Positions 34,451 through 44,626 of a DNA stretch of 64,000 bases are shown piece by piece. Made by a program: the position numbers and the translations under genes. The DNA lies in NCBI GenBank assembly GCA_026413225.1, contig CM048554.1, forward strand, positions 10,804,001 to 10,868,000, given 5' to 3'. The notes beneath the pieces were generated by a model. That model was not told the DNA's origin. It saw only the letters and a list, made by a program, of their open reading frames with translations, and did not search any database. The number at the start of each line of letters is the position of its first letter. The stretch's first letter is position 1. Source of the DNA: Otis tarda. Lineage: Eukaryota > Chordata > Aves > Otidiformes > Otididae.

Positions 34451-35755
34451 AGTCCCCTCTGTCCCTGGGCACCGGCTGGCTGAGGCAGAGAGAAAGAGGG
34501 ATGAGGAAAACAGGGCTGCACTTGAAATAGTAATGTTTTCAAGTCTTAATGTGTTGGAATCTGACAGTCATTTGAGCCCTTGGAAATACTGTGTACAAAT
34601 GTTTTGTGTTTTAACTTACTGGGTTTTGAATGGCTTTGTTGTAAACTGCCTTCATAATGCCAAGTTCAGTAAAGCATGTTAGAAACGTTAAACACGTGCG
34701 AGTGTTTTATTGTCGCAAAGCTGTACCAATTAGCCCGTCTCAGCAGAGCTATCAGGCACAGGCAGAGCTGGAGGAGGCACTGTATGAGGGCGTAAGGAGC
34801 CACCAGGACCCAGCAAACAGAGTTAGACTGACAAAACCTGATTCCAGCTGCAAGCGTAAGCACCGAGCCAGAGAGAAGGGCTCCCGCCCGCTCTGCCGCA
34901 CCCACGCTGCATTAACAGGTGCCAGTGCCGTCATCTTTAGCCCAGTGCCATCTTCCAGAAGCTTGTAACTTCTCATTTCTCTACTGCCAGGAGAGCATCA
35001 GTCTTCCTGGCCTTTAACAGCCGTCCAGAAGGCCTCGTTTAAGCCAGCCAAGAGTCAGGCAGTCTTGGTGTGCCCACTGAGATGCCACTGTGACCATCAA
35101 ACCAGGAATTGTCCAGGTCCAAAACTTGAGATCTCTGCATCCATCAATGCTACAATTTGCTACAAAGGTACCATCTTAATTCTTTTCCTGTCTAATATTA
35201 GGCTTTACTCTTTGTCACGTCTCACGTGGATCCCGCTGGTGCTGGACGGTGTAAGGGACTGAAGGAATCCATGTGTGCTGGTGTCTCAAACCTTGTTGTG
35301 GCCGTGGGGCAGGGTGCAGTTTGCACAGGGGCGGTAGGAGCCCTGCAGCACAGGAGGTGGTGGCCGCATGGGGGATGCGCAGCTCCACAGGTCCCTGTTA
35401 ACCACTTGCCATCCATGGCCAGGGGTCACACAGCGCCCAGCTGAGGAAGGGGCTTCGGACCACCCCTCACATGTAGCGCTTGCTTGGTGCCTGCGCAGGG
35501 GACTCAGAGCTCTCTGGAACCAGACCATACAAGTCTTCAAGGGGCATAACCGGAGATGGGCATTAGGCTATAAAAGAGCCGGCCTATTAAGAGCCCCGGC
35601 TGTCAACCCCTTTACGCTTCCCAAGTTCTGAAAGTTAACTGGTTCCACTGAATGTTAAATAAAATGTTAAATCCATCGTTTGGTGGCGTTCCACCTTAAT
35701 TTAGTCCAAGGGAATCACAAACCTGCTACGGCCCTGGGTCCTAACCGGCTGCTCC
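34451..35755 (+). other. SYBU-like 3' UTR and unassigned DNA
   Basis: The 3' UTR follows the stop at 34450, with no canonical AATAAA close by; an AGTAAA occurs near 34667. Further right, a cysteine-rich frame near 35060-35165 (PLRCHCDHQTRNCPG) resembles an extracellular domain exon but is not assigned. A TATA-like CTATAAAAGA at 35568-35577 may be part of an old LTR. Confidence 0.4.
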
Positions 35756-36686
35756 GGCGCAGCGCCATGCAGGGCTCCTCTGCTGCACTAGGACACAGGG
35801 CGACTCAGGCACAACACGACGGGACGCATTGGTCCTCGGGCGCAACACGACGTGACGTGGGGCTTTTTGGGTGCGACCAGACGCGATGTGGGGCTCCTTG
35901 GGCATAAAAGGACGTGGGGTTCCTCTGGTGAGTGGCAAAGGGGCGCGGGGCTCCCTCACGGCAGAAGCACGCGGGGCTCCTCCGGTTGCCAACAAAGGCA
36001 TGCGGGGCGCCTCCAACGGGCAGCAAAGGCACACGGGGCTCCCTCAGGGCAAATGATCAAGGCCCTCCCTCGGGGCAAAAGGAAACAGTGCTCCTCCGGC
36101 GAGCGGGAAAAGCACACGGAGCTCCTCCGGAGAGCGGGAAAAGCATGTGGGCCTCCCTCGGGGCAAAATATCAAGGTGCTCCCTTGGGGCAAAAGGACGT
36201 GGGGCTCCTCCAGCGAGCGGCAAAAGGACACGGGGGTCCTCCGGCGAGCGGCAAAAGGACACGGGGCTCCTCCGGCGAGCGGCAAAAGGATCCGGGGCTC
36301 CTCCGGCGAGTGGCAAAAGGACACGGGGCTAGGAAGCCTGCTCAATCAAGTTGTCTCTGCAATCTCTCACCTTCGAAGCACCGGGAGATTTGGACCTGCA
36401 GGACACCGTGGATCCATGGTGGTGTCTATTCTTGCAACTCTATCCTAAATACTCGCTTAATTTCCACCTTTTCTTCTCACTCTGTCCTATCGCTACTATT
36501 ATGCACCTTTTTAGAATAAAACTAAGTCTGGTCGCACAGCCTTTGACCTCGTTTGTGTCTTAATCTCGCTCGAGGTGATCAAACCCACAGTGAGAGGCTG
36601 GTCTAGCTGCCCCTAGCCTCCCAGACCTGCCTGAGGTCGGCTAGAACGCAAGGGGCCCTTCCTCTCATCCAAATCGGATCGTAACA
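35756..36686 (+). mobile_element. ERV 5' LTR with U3 minisatellite
   Basis: The right part (36345-36686) matches the array LTR R/U5, with GTGGATCCATGGTGG, AATAAA near 36513 and end CGTAACA. The U3 is replaced or expanded by tandem ~32-bp units of the form GGGGCTCCTCCGGCGAGCGG + CAAAAGGACACG, plus shorter CTCCCTCGGGGCAAAAG units, between about 35757 and 36335. The array LTR's TATA block is absent; GCATAAAAGG at about 35907 could substitute. The left edge is approximate. Confidence 0.75.
35930..36335 (+). repeat. Short tandem repeats in LTR U3
   Basis: About a dozen imperfect units. The last four (about 36200-36335) are regular 32-mers differing at one or two bases. They contain the same two unit types, long CTCCTCCGGCG and short CTCCCTCGGGG, as the large minisatellite at 54.5-64 kb. 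Confidence 0.85.
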
Positions 36687-36694
36687 TTTTTAAT

Positions 36695-36711
36695 TGGTGT
36701 CACGGACAGGA
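36695..36711 (+). other. Candidate primer-binding site
   Basis: TGGTGTCACGGACAGG lies 8 nt after the LTR end. TGG plus following bases is the expected form for a tRNA 3' end complement, and the first eight bases resemble tRNA-Leu. The offset is larger than usual and the rest fits poorly, so this is tentative. Confidence 0.3.
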
Positions 36712-37987
36712 TCCCTCAGAGCGAGAGTGCCGTATTGTTCACCTGTTGTTTGTTTACGTGAGACCTCTCAGGAAAGTCTAGGGGTGGGATACTGTGTGTG
36801 AAACTCAGGTGCTGCCTTCCTGAGACGACCACCCCCCACCCTTGGTTCCCACGCCTGTTGTTACTTGTTTAAGTGAGGCCTCTCAGGGACGTAGGGGTGC
36901 AGTTGAGTTGTGAGTTTTGGGAGTTTAGGAGGAAAGTGTACATGTCACCTCCCTGAGACGACTGCTCTCCCCCCGCCTCTGTTTGTGGGAAATGAATAAT
37001 GAAGCAGTTACCTCTCTGGGGAAAGATGTCTTGTTCGATTTTTTAAAAGATATGGTGTGCGACCGTCTGTGCTCGGGATGGATTGGCCCCGGGAGAACTG
37101 GCAAAATTTGCAGAGTGTAGTGGACAGAGTGAGCGCCGTGCAAAAGGATGCGAGAGTGAAAACTGGTAAGGGAAAGTCAATTGTTTGTGTTGTTCTTGCT
37201 GCCAGTTTGATCGCTGCTGTAGAGGCAAGGGATTCCCAGCGGGCAGCCTCTTGGGCCGGGGGCTAAATCCCCTGGAACGAGGCGACCCCCTTGCAATTAC
37301 AGGAACTGCTGAGCAGTTAGTGGAGAGTGTGCAGAAGGCGGCTTGTCTGCAGATGACGTATGAGCAAAACTTGGAGCCCTGAAAGGAGTCTCCAGTGATG
37401 ATGCCTGTGGACCCTGAGTGAATGACCCCCCTTATCAAACTCCCCGATTCTTTAAAACCCACTGGAATACAGGGAAAGGTCCAAGTTATGCCGGCTACTG
37501 AAAGAATGAGGGCAACTTTGGAGGGACTTACCCCTGAAAGGGACCACCAACCCCTGGATGGGAAAGGGTGGAGCTGGGGGGAGGTGGCACAGGAATTGAT
37601 AAACTTTGGGCGCAAGGACGGTCCAGTGGTTACATCGACTGGAAGGCCTGACTCTAAGGGTTTAAGACGTAGGGTGGAAGTCAAACCGACATTGCAGCAG
37701 GAGGGTAATTCCAAACCCTCCCTCGCCAGAACCCCGGAGGAAGAGACATTCCATGTCGACGCAACGTCCTGCGGCAAAACAGAATCCCAAGGGAATTGAT
37801 GGAGGGGTTACCTACTGACAGGCTAGAGAGATTGGTGAGGCGGTGGCCAGACAGGCCAATTCGCAAGGAACCCGATCTTAAAGCCTGTGAGGGTGAGCGC
37901 CCTAGCGCCCCGCCTCCCATCAGTCTCCGGGAGGCTGACCAGTCCTGAAACCGATTCCTTCGCCTCCAGAGGGTGAGCTGGGGGGCG
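36712..37987 (+). pseudogene. ERV gag remnant
   Basis: A gag-like start near 36984 (ATGAATAATGAAGCAG) leads into a broken frame. A 126-codon open segment at 37422-37799 contains a WSWGEVAQEL stretch but no zinc knuckle I can place. Several stops and frameshifts are present. Assignment as gag rests on its position between LTR and protease. Confidence 0.55.
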
Positions 37988-37995
37988 AAGGTTGG

Positions 37996-38439
37996 GTGTA
38001 TATTAGACAGCTCACCATGGGCAGTAGAAATGATTTATTCATCACTGGCATTGTGGACCCTCGACAAATTCCAGTTACCTTTGTAGTAGACACTGGAGCT
38101 CAAATCTCGGCAATCAAGCGCAGAGATGCTGCAAAGTGCGGAATCCAGCCATCGAAAAAGCAATCATTTGTGGCTGATGCATTTGGCAATGTTCAACGGC
38201 AACCGTTAGTGTCAGTTAGCCTCCGCTTGCCTGGGGATGAAAAAGCTGACACAGTGGCGATGGTAGCAGGCGAATTCCCGCTTAATCTGCTAGGGCTTGA
38301 CCTATTGACAGGACGGAGCTGGTCAGATAACCAGGGGGGACAATGGTCTTTTGGTACGCCGGGGTATGACACAGGATTGTTGCAGACTGCCCCCCACTTC
38401 CTCCCTCGCAACTCACAAATGTCAAACCTTACCCAGTAG
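37996..38439 (+). pseudogene. ERV aspartic protease
   Basis: 148 codons. It contains the catalytic DTGA in VVDTGAQISA and the C-terminal flap/GLDLL motif (NLLGLDLLTG). Retroviral proteases act as dimers to process Gag-Pol. This segment is open, but upstream gag and downstream RT are broken. The style fits class I/gamma-like pro. Confidence 0.85.
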
Positions 38440-39522
38440 CCTTGGGAGCCAGGGAAGAAATAAAGCCGGAATAAAGCTGGAGGAGTAAAAGGAACGGGGC
38501 ATTGTAGTCTCAGCTCACTCCCCCTTTAACTCGCCGCTGTGGCCAGTGCGGAATCCTCATGGGAAATGGAGACCAACTGTGGACTATCGCAGGCTTGATG
38601 CAAATACCGGTCCATTGACAGCCCCCGCACCCAACATTGCCGAGCTAACAGCCGCAATCCAGGAGCGAGCCCACCCGATTATGGCAACCGTGGATGTGAA
38701 AGACGTTTTTTATGGTCCCCCTACAAGCTGAGGACCAAGACCGCTTTGCTTTTACCTGGCAGGGGCAGCAATTCACTTGTACCCGACTCCCACAGGGATA
38801 TAAGCACTCCCCCATGCCAGCCCATCATGCCTTAGCAGGAGAGCTGGAAATGGTTCCTGCCGAGGAGGGGTCAGTGTTTATCAATACATTGGTGACATTC
38901 TTGGGGCGGGGGGCGGGGGAGGAGACAGAAAGGGTTCTGATAACTCAGGACAACATAATCTCTCATCTAGAAAGTCTGGGGCTGAAGATTCCACCTGAGA
39001 AAATACAAACTCCCTCGAATGAAGTAAAGTTCTTAGGGATGTGGTGGGAGGAATGACGCATGTTCCGCCGGACACCCTGTCCTCGTTAGATCAAACCAAA
39101 ACGCCAGAGTCAAAAAAGGACTTACAGCGTGTACTAGCGTTACTTGTGTTTTGGAGCAAACATATCCCCGATTTTTCGATTATTGCAAGACCCCTAGACG
39201 ATTGGTTGCGAAAAGGGACCAGACGGGAGTGGGCTGAGCCCCATGAAGAAGCATTGCAGCTGTTAGCGTTTGAAGCAGCTGCTCACCAAGCCCTTGGTCC
39301 TATTCACCCCACAGATCCCGTCCACATTGAACGGGGTTTTGCCAGGACGGAGCTATCAATACATTTGTGGCAGAAGGGCCCCGAAGGACCCACTCGACCT
39401 ATTGGGTTTTATTCCCGCAGCTTTAAAGATGCTGAAGAGAGACACGGCCTGGGAAAAGGGTGGCTTTGTTGTTACTTTAGCCCTGAGAGAAGCCCCAGCC
39501 GACTACTCGGCAACAGTCAATA
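38440..39522 (+). pseudogene. ERV reverse transcriptase remnant
   Basis: Fragments carry RT motifs in several frames: GKWRPTVDYRRLD and ATVDVKD (first catalytic Asp region) at 38546-38731, then FAFTWQGQQFTCTRLPQG at 38712 onward. The YxDD block is replaced by a degenerate FINTLVTF. Connection-type sequence continues to 39523. Frameshifts and loss of the catalytic pair make it inactive. Confidence 0.85.
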
Positions 39523-40046
39523 GTGCTTAGAGGCCCATTTAGGGCAATCAAGCTGGTTTTAGCAGGGACCCCACCCCTTGACCGGGTGGCCCGGAGACCC
39601 TCTGTGTGGAAATGGGACGCTCAGACAGAGCATTATTGTGACATCTTTACGGTACCAGAGGGGGCTGCAAAGATGTTAACCACTCCGGAAGAAAGGCACC
39701 CAGAGCGAGAAACAAATGAGCTCCCTCCCGTAACACAAGTGGCTCCTCCGTGTTCTGGGCAGTGGCAGAATGTTTGGTTTACCGACGCTGCTTCTAAGCG
39801 GGAAGGAAAAACTGGGAAATATCGAGCTGTAGCACTTCGGGTCGACACTGACGAACAGATTATCACAGAAGGGGAAGGCAGCGCTCAAGCAGGGGAATTA
39901 ATTGCAATATGGAGTGTTTTCAAGCATGAGACCCAATCTCCCTCTCCTGTCTCCATCTCTACCGATTCCTGTGCGGTATTTAAATACTGTACTGAATGGC
40001 TTCCGTTTTGGGAACACAACAGTCCTCTTCACCAAGCTATGACAAG
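39523..40046 (+). pseudogene. ERV RNase H remnant, truncated
   Basis: Open from 39523. It shows RNase H landmarks WFTDAAS, AQAGELIAI and ISTDSCAVF (Asp, Glu, Asp). The reading frame continues past 40046, but viral similarity stops abruptly at LHQAMTRE and becomes CpG-island sequence. The integrase and 3' half are missing. Confidence 0.82.
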
Positions 40047-40440
40047 AGAGCCCGGCTCCGGGCTGCCAAGCGAACGAGGCCCCGTTCCCCGCCCAGCCGG
40101 ACCGGACCGGACCGGACCCGACCCCGACCGGAGCGGAGCGGAGCGCCCCGCGGGCACCGGCGCCTGCTCCCCCCTCCCCTCCGTGGCCCTGAGCCGCGCC
40201 CGCACCTCCCGCGCCAGGAAGGGCTCCAGCCCGCGGCCCGCCCGGCACACGCACCGCCCGCCCCCGCCGCCCTCGGGGCGGGCCGGGGCCTGGCGGGACC
40301 GGCCCTCCTCGGCGGGGCCCCTGCTCGGGGTGCTCTCCCGCCCTCAGCCCGCCCTGAAGCGCCGGGGCTGTGGCGCGGGGCAGCGTGGGCGCTGGCCTTT
40401 CGGGAGGGAAAAGCTGTAGCCCCCCCCGCCCGGGAGGGAT
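40047..40440. promoter_or_regulatory. CpG island abutting truncated ERV
   Basis: Very GC/CpG-rich, with GGACC repeated several times near 40098-40118 and GGAGC repeats near 40130-40141. Frames on both strands are open for compositional reasons. It is probably a promoter/first-exon region of a host gene, orientation unknown. Confidence 0.5.
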
Positions 40441-41415
40441 TGGGCACCCGCGGCCGCTCCAGCAGCGGGAAAAGGGAGCTTCTGTCTCGCCTGGCACCAC
40501 TCACGCAGCTCTGCATTCACCAAAGGCCTGGAGCGGTCCCTTGGCTGGAGCAAAGCCATCTGTGCTCCAGAGCACACTGGCCTCCAACAAGCGCTCCAGG
40601 GCCAGAGCTGGCAGGGGACAACCCCACCCGGCCAGAGGTAACGGGTTGTGGTGGAAAATTCAGGCTTGGAAATCCTCAGGGTCTTGCTTCCCTTCCCTCG
40701 GTCAGCTGGGGAGAGTTTCCTGCTTTTTCTTTCTCTGGAGACGGACTCTTGGCCACCCCTGGCACAGCAACCACCAGCTGAGCGCCGTGCGGCACGAGCC
40801 CAGCAGTGGGGTGTGCGACTCTAACGAGGAACAGGAGCCCACCTGCAGGGGAAGTGGTCAAGGCCAGCACAACCTGGAAGCAGCCACCAATTTTGGTTCC
40901 TGAAATTGCGGGCTCTTGGCACATCTTTGTCTGAAGACAGTTACCCAAACCCATCAAACTTGGTGGCCACTGGAGTTCCCCTTCACCAAGCTGCTGTCTT
41001 TCACTGGTTTTGCTTTGGTGCCTGTGAGAAATCAATCAGCTGGTTAACAGCTCGGGGAGAGCGGAGGAGAAGGTTTTGGAGGAACTGGAGGCGCTAAACA
41101 ACCTGTGCAGTGCGGATTTACGCACTGGCCGAGTACAACACTGACAGCTGCCTTTCACCAGAGAATGTGCTTCCCTCAGTGACCTGCTGCTGCCATGCGG
41201 GAGAGCAGCTGCCAGGGCAGTCAGGCTGCGTTGCGGTCTCGGCAGAAATCCCGCGTTCCCAAGGAGCCTGCACCCCGGCTGGACACCAGTGCGTGCTCCT
41301 GTGAGGGTGCAGGGATGGAACAATTTCACAGTAAATTAACCTAAAATCCCTTTGGCCACACCACAGTTTCCCTCAAGGAACTGTACATTCAGCAAGGCGA
41401 GTCTCTCTTTCAGGA
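40441..41415. other. Unassigned, possible intron
   Basis: No mobile element recognised. An exon-like stretch follows an acceptor at about 41052 (GTTAACAG) and reads EEKVLEELEALNNLCSADL. It is not assigned to a family. Confidence 0.3.
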
Positions 41416-41645
41416 ATCATTTCTTCCCCCTCGGATGAAGTCTCTTACCAGCAGCTGATGGACACCCGCAGAACACAGGTGGACACCCCTGTCTTTGCTC
41501 GTCACCACAGCACTTCCTTACAAGAGGCGGTTTTGGGTCGGGTATTAGCTGAACGTAATTCCTCCCGCCAGGTCCCACAACCCTGCTCTTTGGTTCCCTA
41601 CATCCCTGCTGCGTGGCCCTGCTGGCTGTGGCAGAACAGCTGTTG
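41416..41645 (+). other. Candidate host exon interrupted by LTR
   Basis: A pyrimidine tract and CAG at about 41404-41413 precede an open frame reading ISSPSDEVSYQQLMDTRR and then HHSTSLQEAVLGRVLAER. It stays open until the LTR insertion at 41646. The codon content looks exon-like but I do not recognise the protein. Confidence 0.3.
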
Positions 41646-42236
41646 TGAGAAAAGGGGTTAAAAGAAAACTCCTTAGTAGGTATAGCATTAATCAATTGCA
41701 GCTGTGCATACTAAGACAGATGGTGCTTTATGCTTTACTAACTAGCCATTGTGTAGAATATCTAAAGCGAGAAGTTTTGTATCCCTCCCAAGGACAGTTC
41801 TTGATAAGAGCTGAGGGGCCTTCTGTATGAACCAGCTAGAACCGACCCTGCGGTTTGGACAAGAACCAAAGCATAACTGAGCCTGCGCAAAAACAAAGGG
41901 TTACTAGCGGTGACGAAGAGGAGCAGCTCATCTTCATCCCCACGACCCCCGACGACCACCACCAGGAGGCACTGCGCAAGCGCAGATGGCGGGAGTTTAT
42001 GAAAATAACCCCTTGGAACTCATTTTAATACGATGGGGGGATAGCTCATGCATATGTATAGGCGTATTGTAAAACTTCATGTATATGTAACACTTGGTTG
42101 TATAAATTCAAAGTGAGTTGCCGCATGAGGCACGCACGGTTTTGGCGGGGCTACCCCCTCCCCATGCTGCCCAGCGCTGAATAAACATGCCTACTTTACA
42201 ATCTTAGAGATTGTGGAGTCCGTTTTCCACACGTCA
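41646..42236 (+). mobile_element. Class I ERV solo LTR with 4-bp TSD
   Basis: Starts TGAGAAAAGGGG and ends CACACGTCA, flanked by GTTG at 41642-41645 and 42237-42240. Near the right end ATAAACATGCC gives a poly(A) signal. It is the same family as the 3' LTR at 47318-47902, in opposite orientation. A 4-bp duplication fits class I ERVs. Confidence 0.88.
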
Positions 42237-42240
42237 GTTG

Positions 42241-42844
42241 CACGTGGCCAAGCTGCGAGCTCAGCTCTAAGAAATGACGCAGCAGAACTTCTTGTTTAAG
42301 CCTACTCAGGCTTGGAGCAAGTTGCTGGTACAACTTACTCATAACTATCTTGTGCAATTATCACCACAGTGGGTGTATTTATTTGCACCTCCACCCCCGC
42401 AAAGAGAATCGGCAAATGCTTTTCTTGGGCCATCTGAAGTTTGGGAAACAAATTTTTAAGGGTGCCTAAGCCCTTCTCCGCATCACAGTGCGATTAGTTC
42501 GAGAGGGCGCTTCAGACAGCAGAACTTTTAAACCAGCTCCACACAAAACAGCTGTCATGTTCAACATAGCTGTGGACACGCTGCCCAGCATTCACGAGCA
42601 GTTGACACACATAACTCGGGCAGGCATTTCACATCTGTTGGCAAAGCCCCCAGGACCTGTCAAGAGAACCCCACAGGGATATACAAATGGGGAGGGAAAA
42701 AAAAAACCAAAAATTAATCACATAGATTCCTCACCTAGACTTGCTGTATCAGATAACAGCCACAGGATCCTGATGTCAAGACTCAGGTTCAGTGCCCCCT
42801 CCCTCCCAAAAACACGGCTCACACACTTCCAAATTCTGGTGTAA
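42241..42844. other. Unassigned DNA left of the minus-strand gene
   Basis: A 62-codon frame (42274-42459) and a 119-codon frame (42488-42844) lie on the plus strand, without recognisable domains. Nothing firm can be called. Confidence 0.3.
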
Positions 42845-44421
42845 TTTTATTTTTTTATTTTTTTTAAATAAAAGCCAGCTTCCAGATACCTAATCATTAC
42901 TGTGCTGTTTGCGCAGGACTAACAAACTTTAAATACTAAAATGCACAAGGCAAGTCGAAACAAGCCGTTGGTTTCAAACTGCTCAGCAGCGCAGGCTCAA
43001 GCACTTACTTGCAATGGCTTTACTTTTTGTACCGTCAGTTCTATGTAGCAATGACTGTATATAAAGAATATAGCACACAGTATTGTTTCCGTTGTCAATT
43101 TACAAGAGAAGAAAAATAAATATTTCCCATTCTTATTAGACATGAACACTTCAGTAGAAAGTTACAGCTGTTGTGTCGGCGTGACCTGCAGCTTCAGGAG
43201 GAAAAAGGACATGCATACGTTCCTCTTAAGAACTCTAAACTATGACTTTGTAATAAATTACAGAGGACAGATACAGCCAACAGAACACCGATTATCTGAG
43301 TTCAGAACATTCGTGATTCTTGCTCCAAGGGGGTGGGGGGGGACCAAACAAAAAACTGCAAAATACAAAAGCTAGTAGCCTGCATTATGTAAGTAAGACA
43401 AACCATGTACGGTACAGCCTTTTCTTCAAATGTTTGTCTGTGAATAGCAGGCTTGTGGTTTTAGGCACAGATTAAGTAGCTGAGTTAGTCCTAGCACCTT
43501 TCACACATAACTAGCACCGTAAAGGTGCGAGGACCTCAGCAAACACCGAAATTTCATGCTTAATAACTAAAGCTCGCATTTTGTAGAGCTTGTGCATGGT
43601 ACATGTTTTGTTTATTAAGGTTACCGTGCAAAAGGATTCTCAATCACTGAAGACGTTTCTGTAATTCTGTTAAAATTATTCGCAACATTTCTCAAGTTTA
43701 GCAAGCCTGAGTGAGATGAATGAACACAATCGTACTCATGGTTCACCCCTGACTGCTACACACAGACACTGTACCACTGAATTGGCAAATGAGAAAACAA
43801 TGGCAGCAGCCTAAATGTCCAATGAAATGGGGGAAAAATGAGTTAATATGCACTGCAGATTGCTTAAAAATATATAGATATTTTTGAATGGCACAAAGCT
43901 TTGTACAGGTGGATCTATCAGTGCAAATACAAATGTATGAGGTACCAATTTATCCAGGCCAGATCTAATTATAGTATCTTACAATCAATCATTCTCTTAA
44001 TTTCCTGTTCTCAGACACAGGCTGACAAGCTGCAGAACTGAAGTAACATCAAAGCCAAAACAATTTTCCAGCATATTCAGTATCAGATCACCGTAATTTA
44101 GTTTCTCAGCTTCCACTCCTCAGACTGCTTAATTTTTTTTTTCTTTTTAAAAACACACTTAGTGTTAATACTTAAATTTCTTTTTCAAGATTTGAGATTA
44201 TTATAGGAAAAAGTTAAAAATGTATATGTAAATTGGAACAATAGCTATAACTGTCTGAATATCTAAACATTTTTTGAAATTTTAACAAGTACTGTCAGGA
44301 AGGAGGAACACAGTTACTGCTATCTGGGGACTTAAAAATAAAACAAACCAACCTGAAGGCATAGACAGCGGTGTTCCAGTGGTGAAAGTTGAATAGATAC
44401 AAACCAGCATTCTGCCTAGAA
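42845..44421 (-). other. Long AT-rich 3' UTR of a minus-strand gene
   Basis: AT-rich, stop-filled DNA directly downstream (minus strand) of the coding exon at 44422-44626. It ends in a T-rich block at 42845-42875 that reads as AATAAA-type poly(A) signals on the minus strand. Low CpG content and no repeats fit a vertebrate 3' UTR. Confidence 0.55.
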
Positions 44422-44626
44422 TCAGTCCTTTTGCATTTGAACACTTTTTAAGTTATCTACAGCTTTCTCTTCCAGGCAGCTATGATGACATTTACATGGA
44501 GATATGGATTTGAAGTGGCTCACTGTGGGACACACGCAGCTTTTCAGCTCTGGTAATTCTTTCTTGAGACGTTCCAGCTGCTCCACTTGGAATATATTTG
44601 GTTGTTCAGGATTTGAGTCATATATC
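44422..44626 (-). CDS. Last coding exon of an unrecognised gene
   Basis: On the minus strand a strong acceptor (pyrimidine-rich TTGTCTTGTTTATTCAG) precedes an exon starting G-ATATATGACTC. It encodes about 68 residues ending in a TGA at 44422-44424: YDSNPEQPNIFQVEQLERLK, then PELKSC, then CKCHHSCLEEK. It is cysteine/histidine-rich near the end and followed by a long 3' UTR. I do not recognise the family. Upstream exons would lie right of 44626, but the DNA to 47117 shows none I can identify. Confidence 0.5.

Noticed and set aside
36695..36711. Firm tRNA-Leu primer-binding site
   Set aside because: Only about eight bases fit and the distance from the LTR end is unusual; kept as a low-confidence site.
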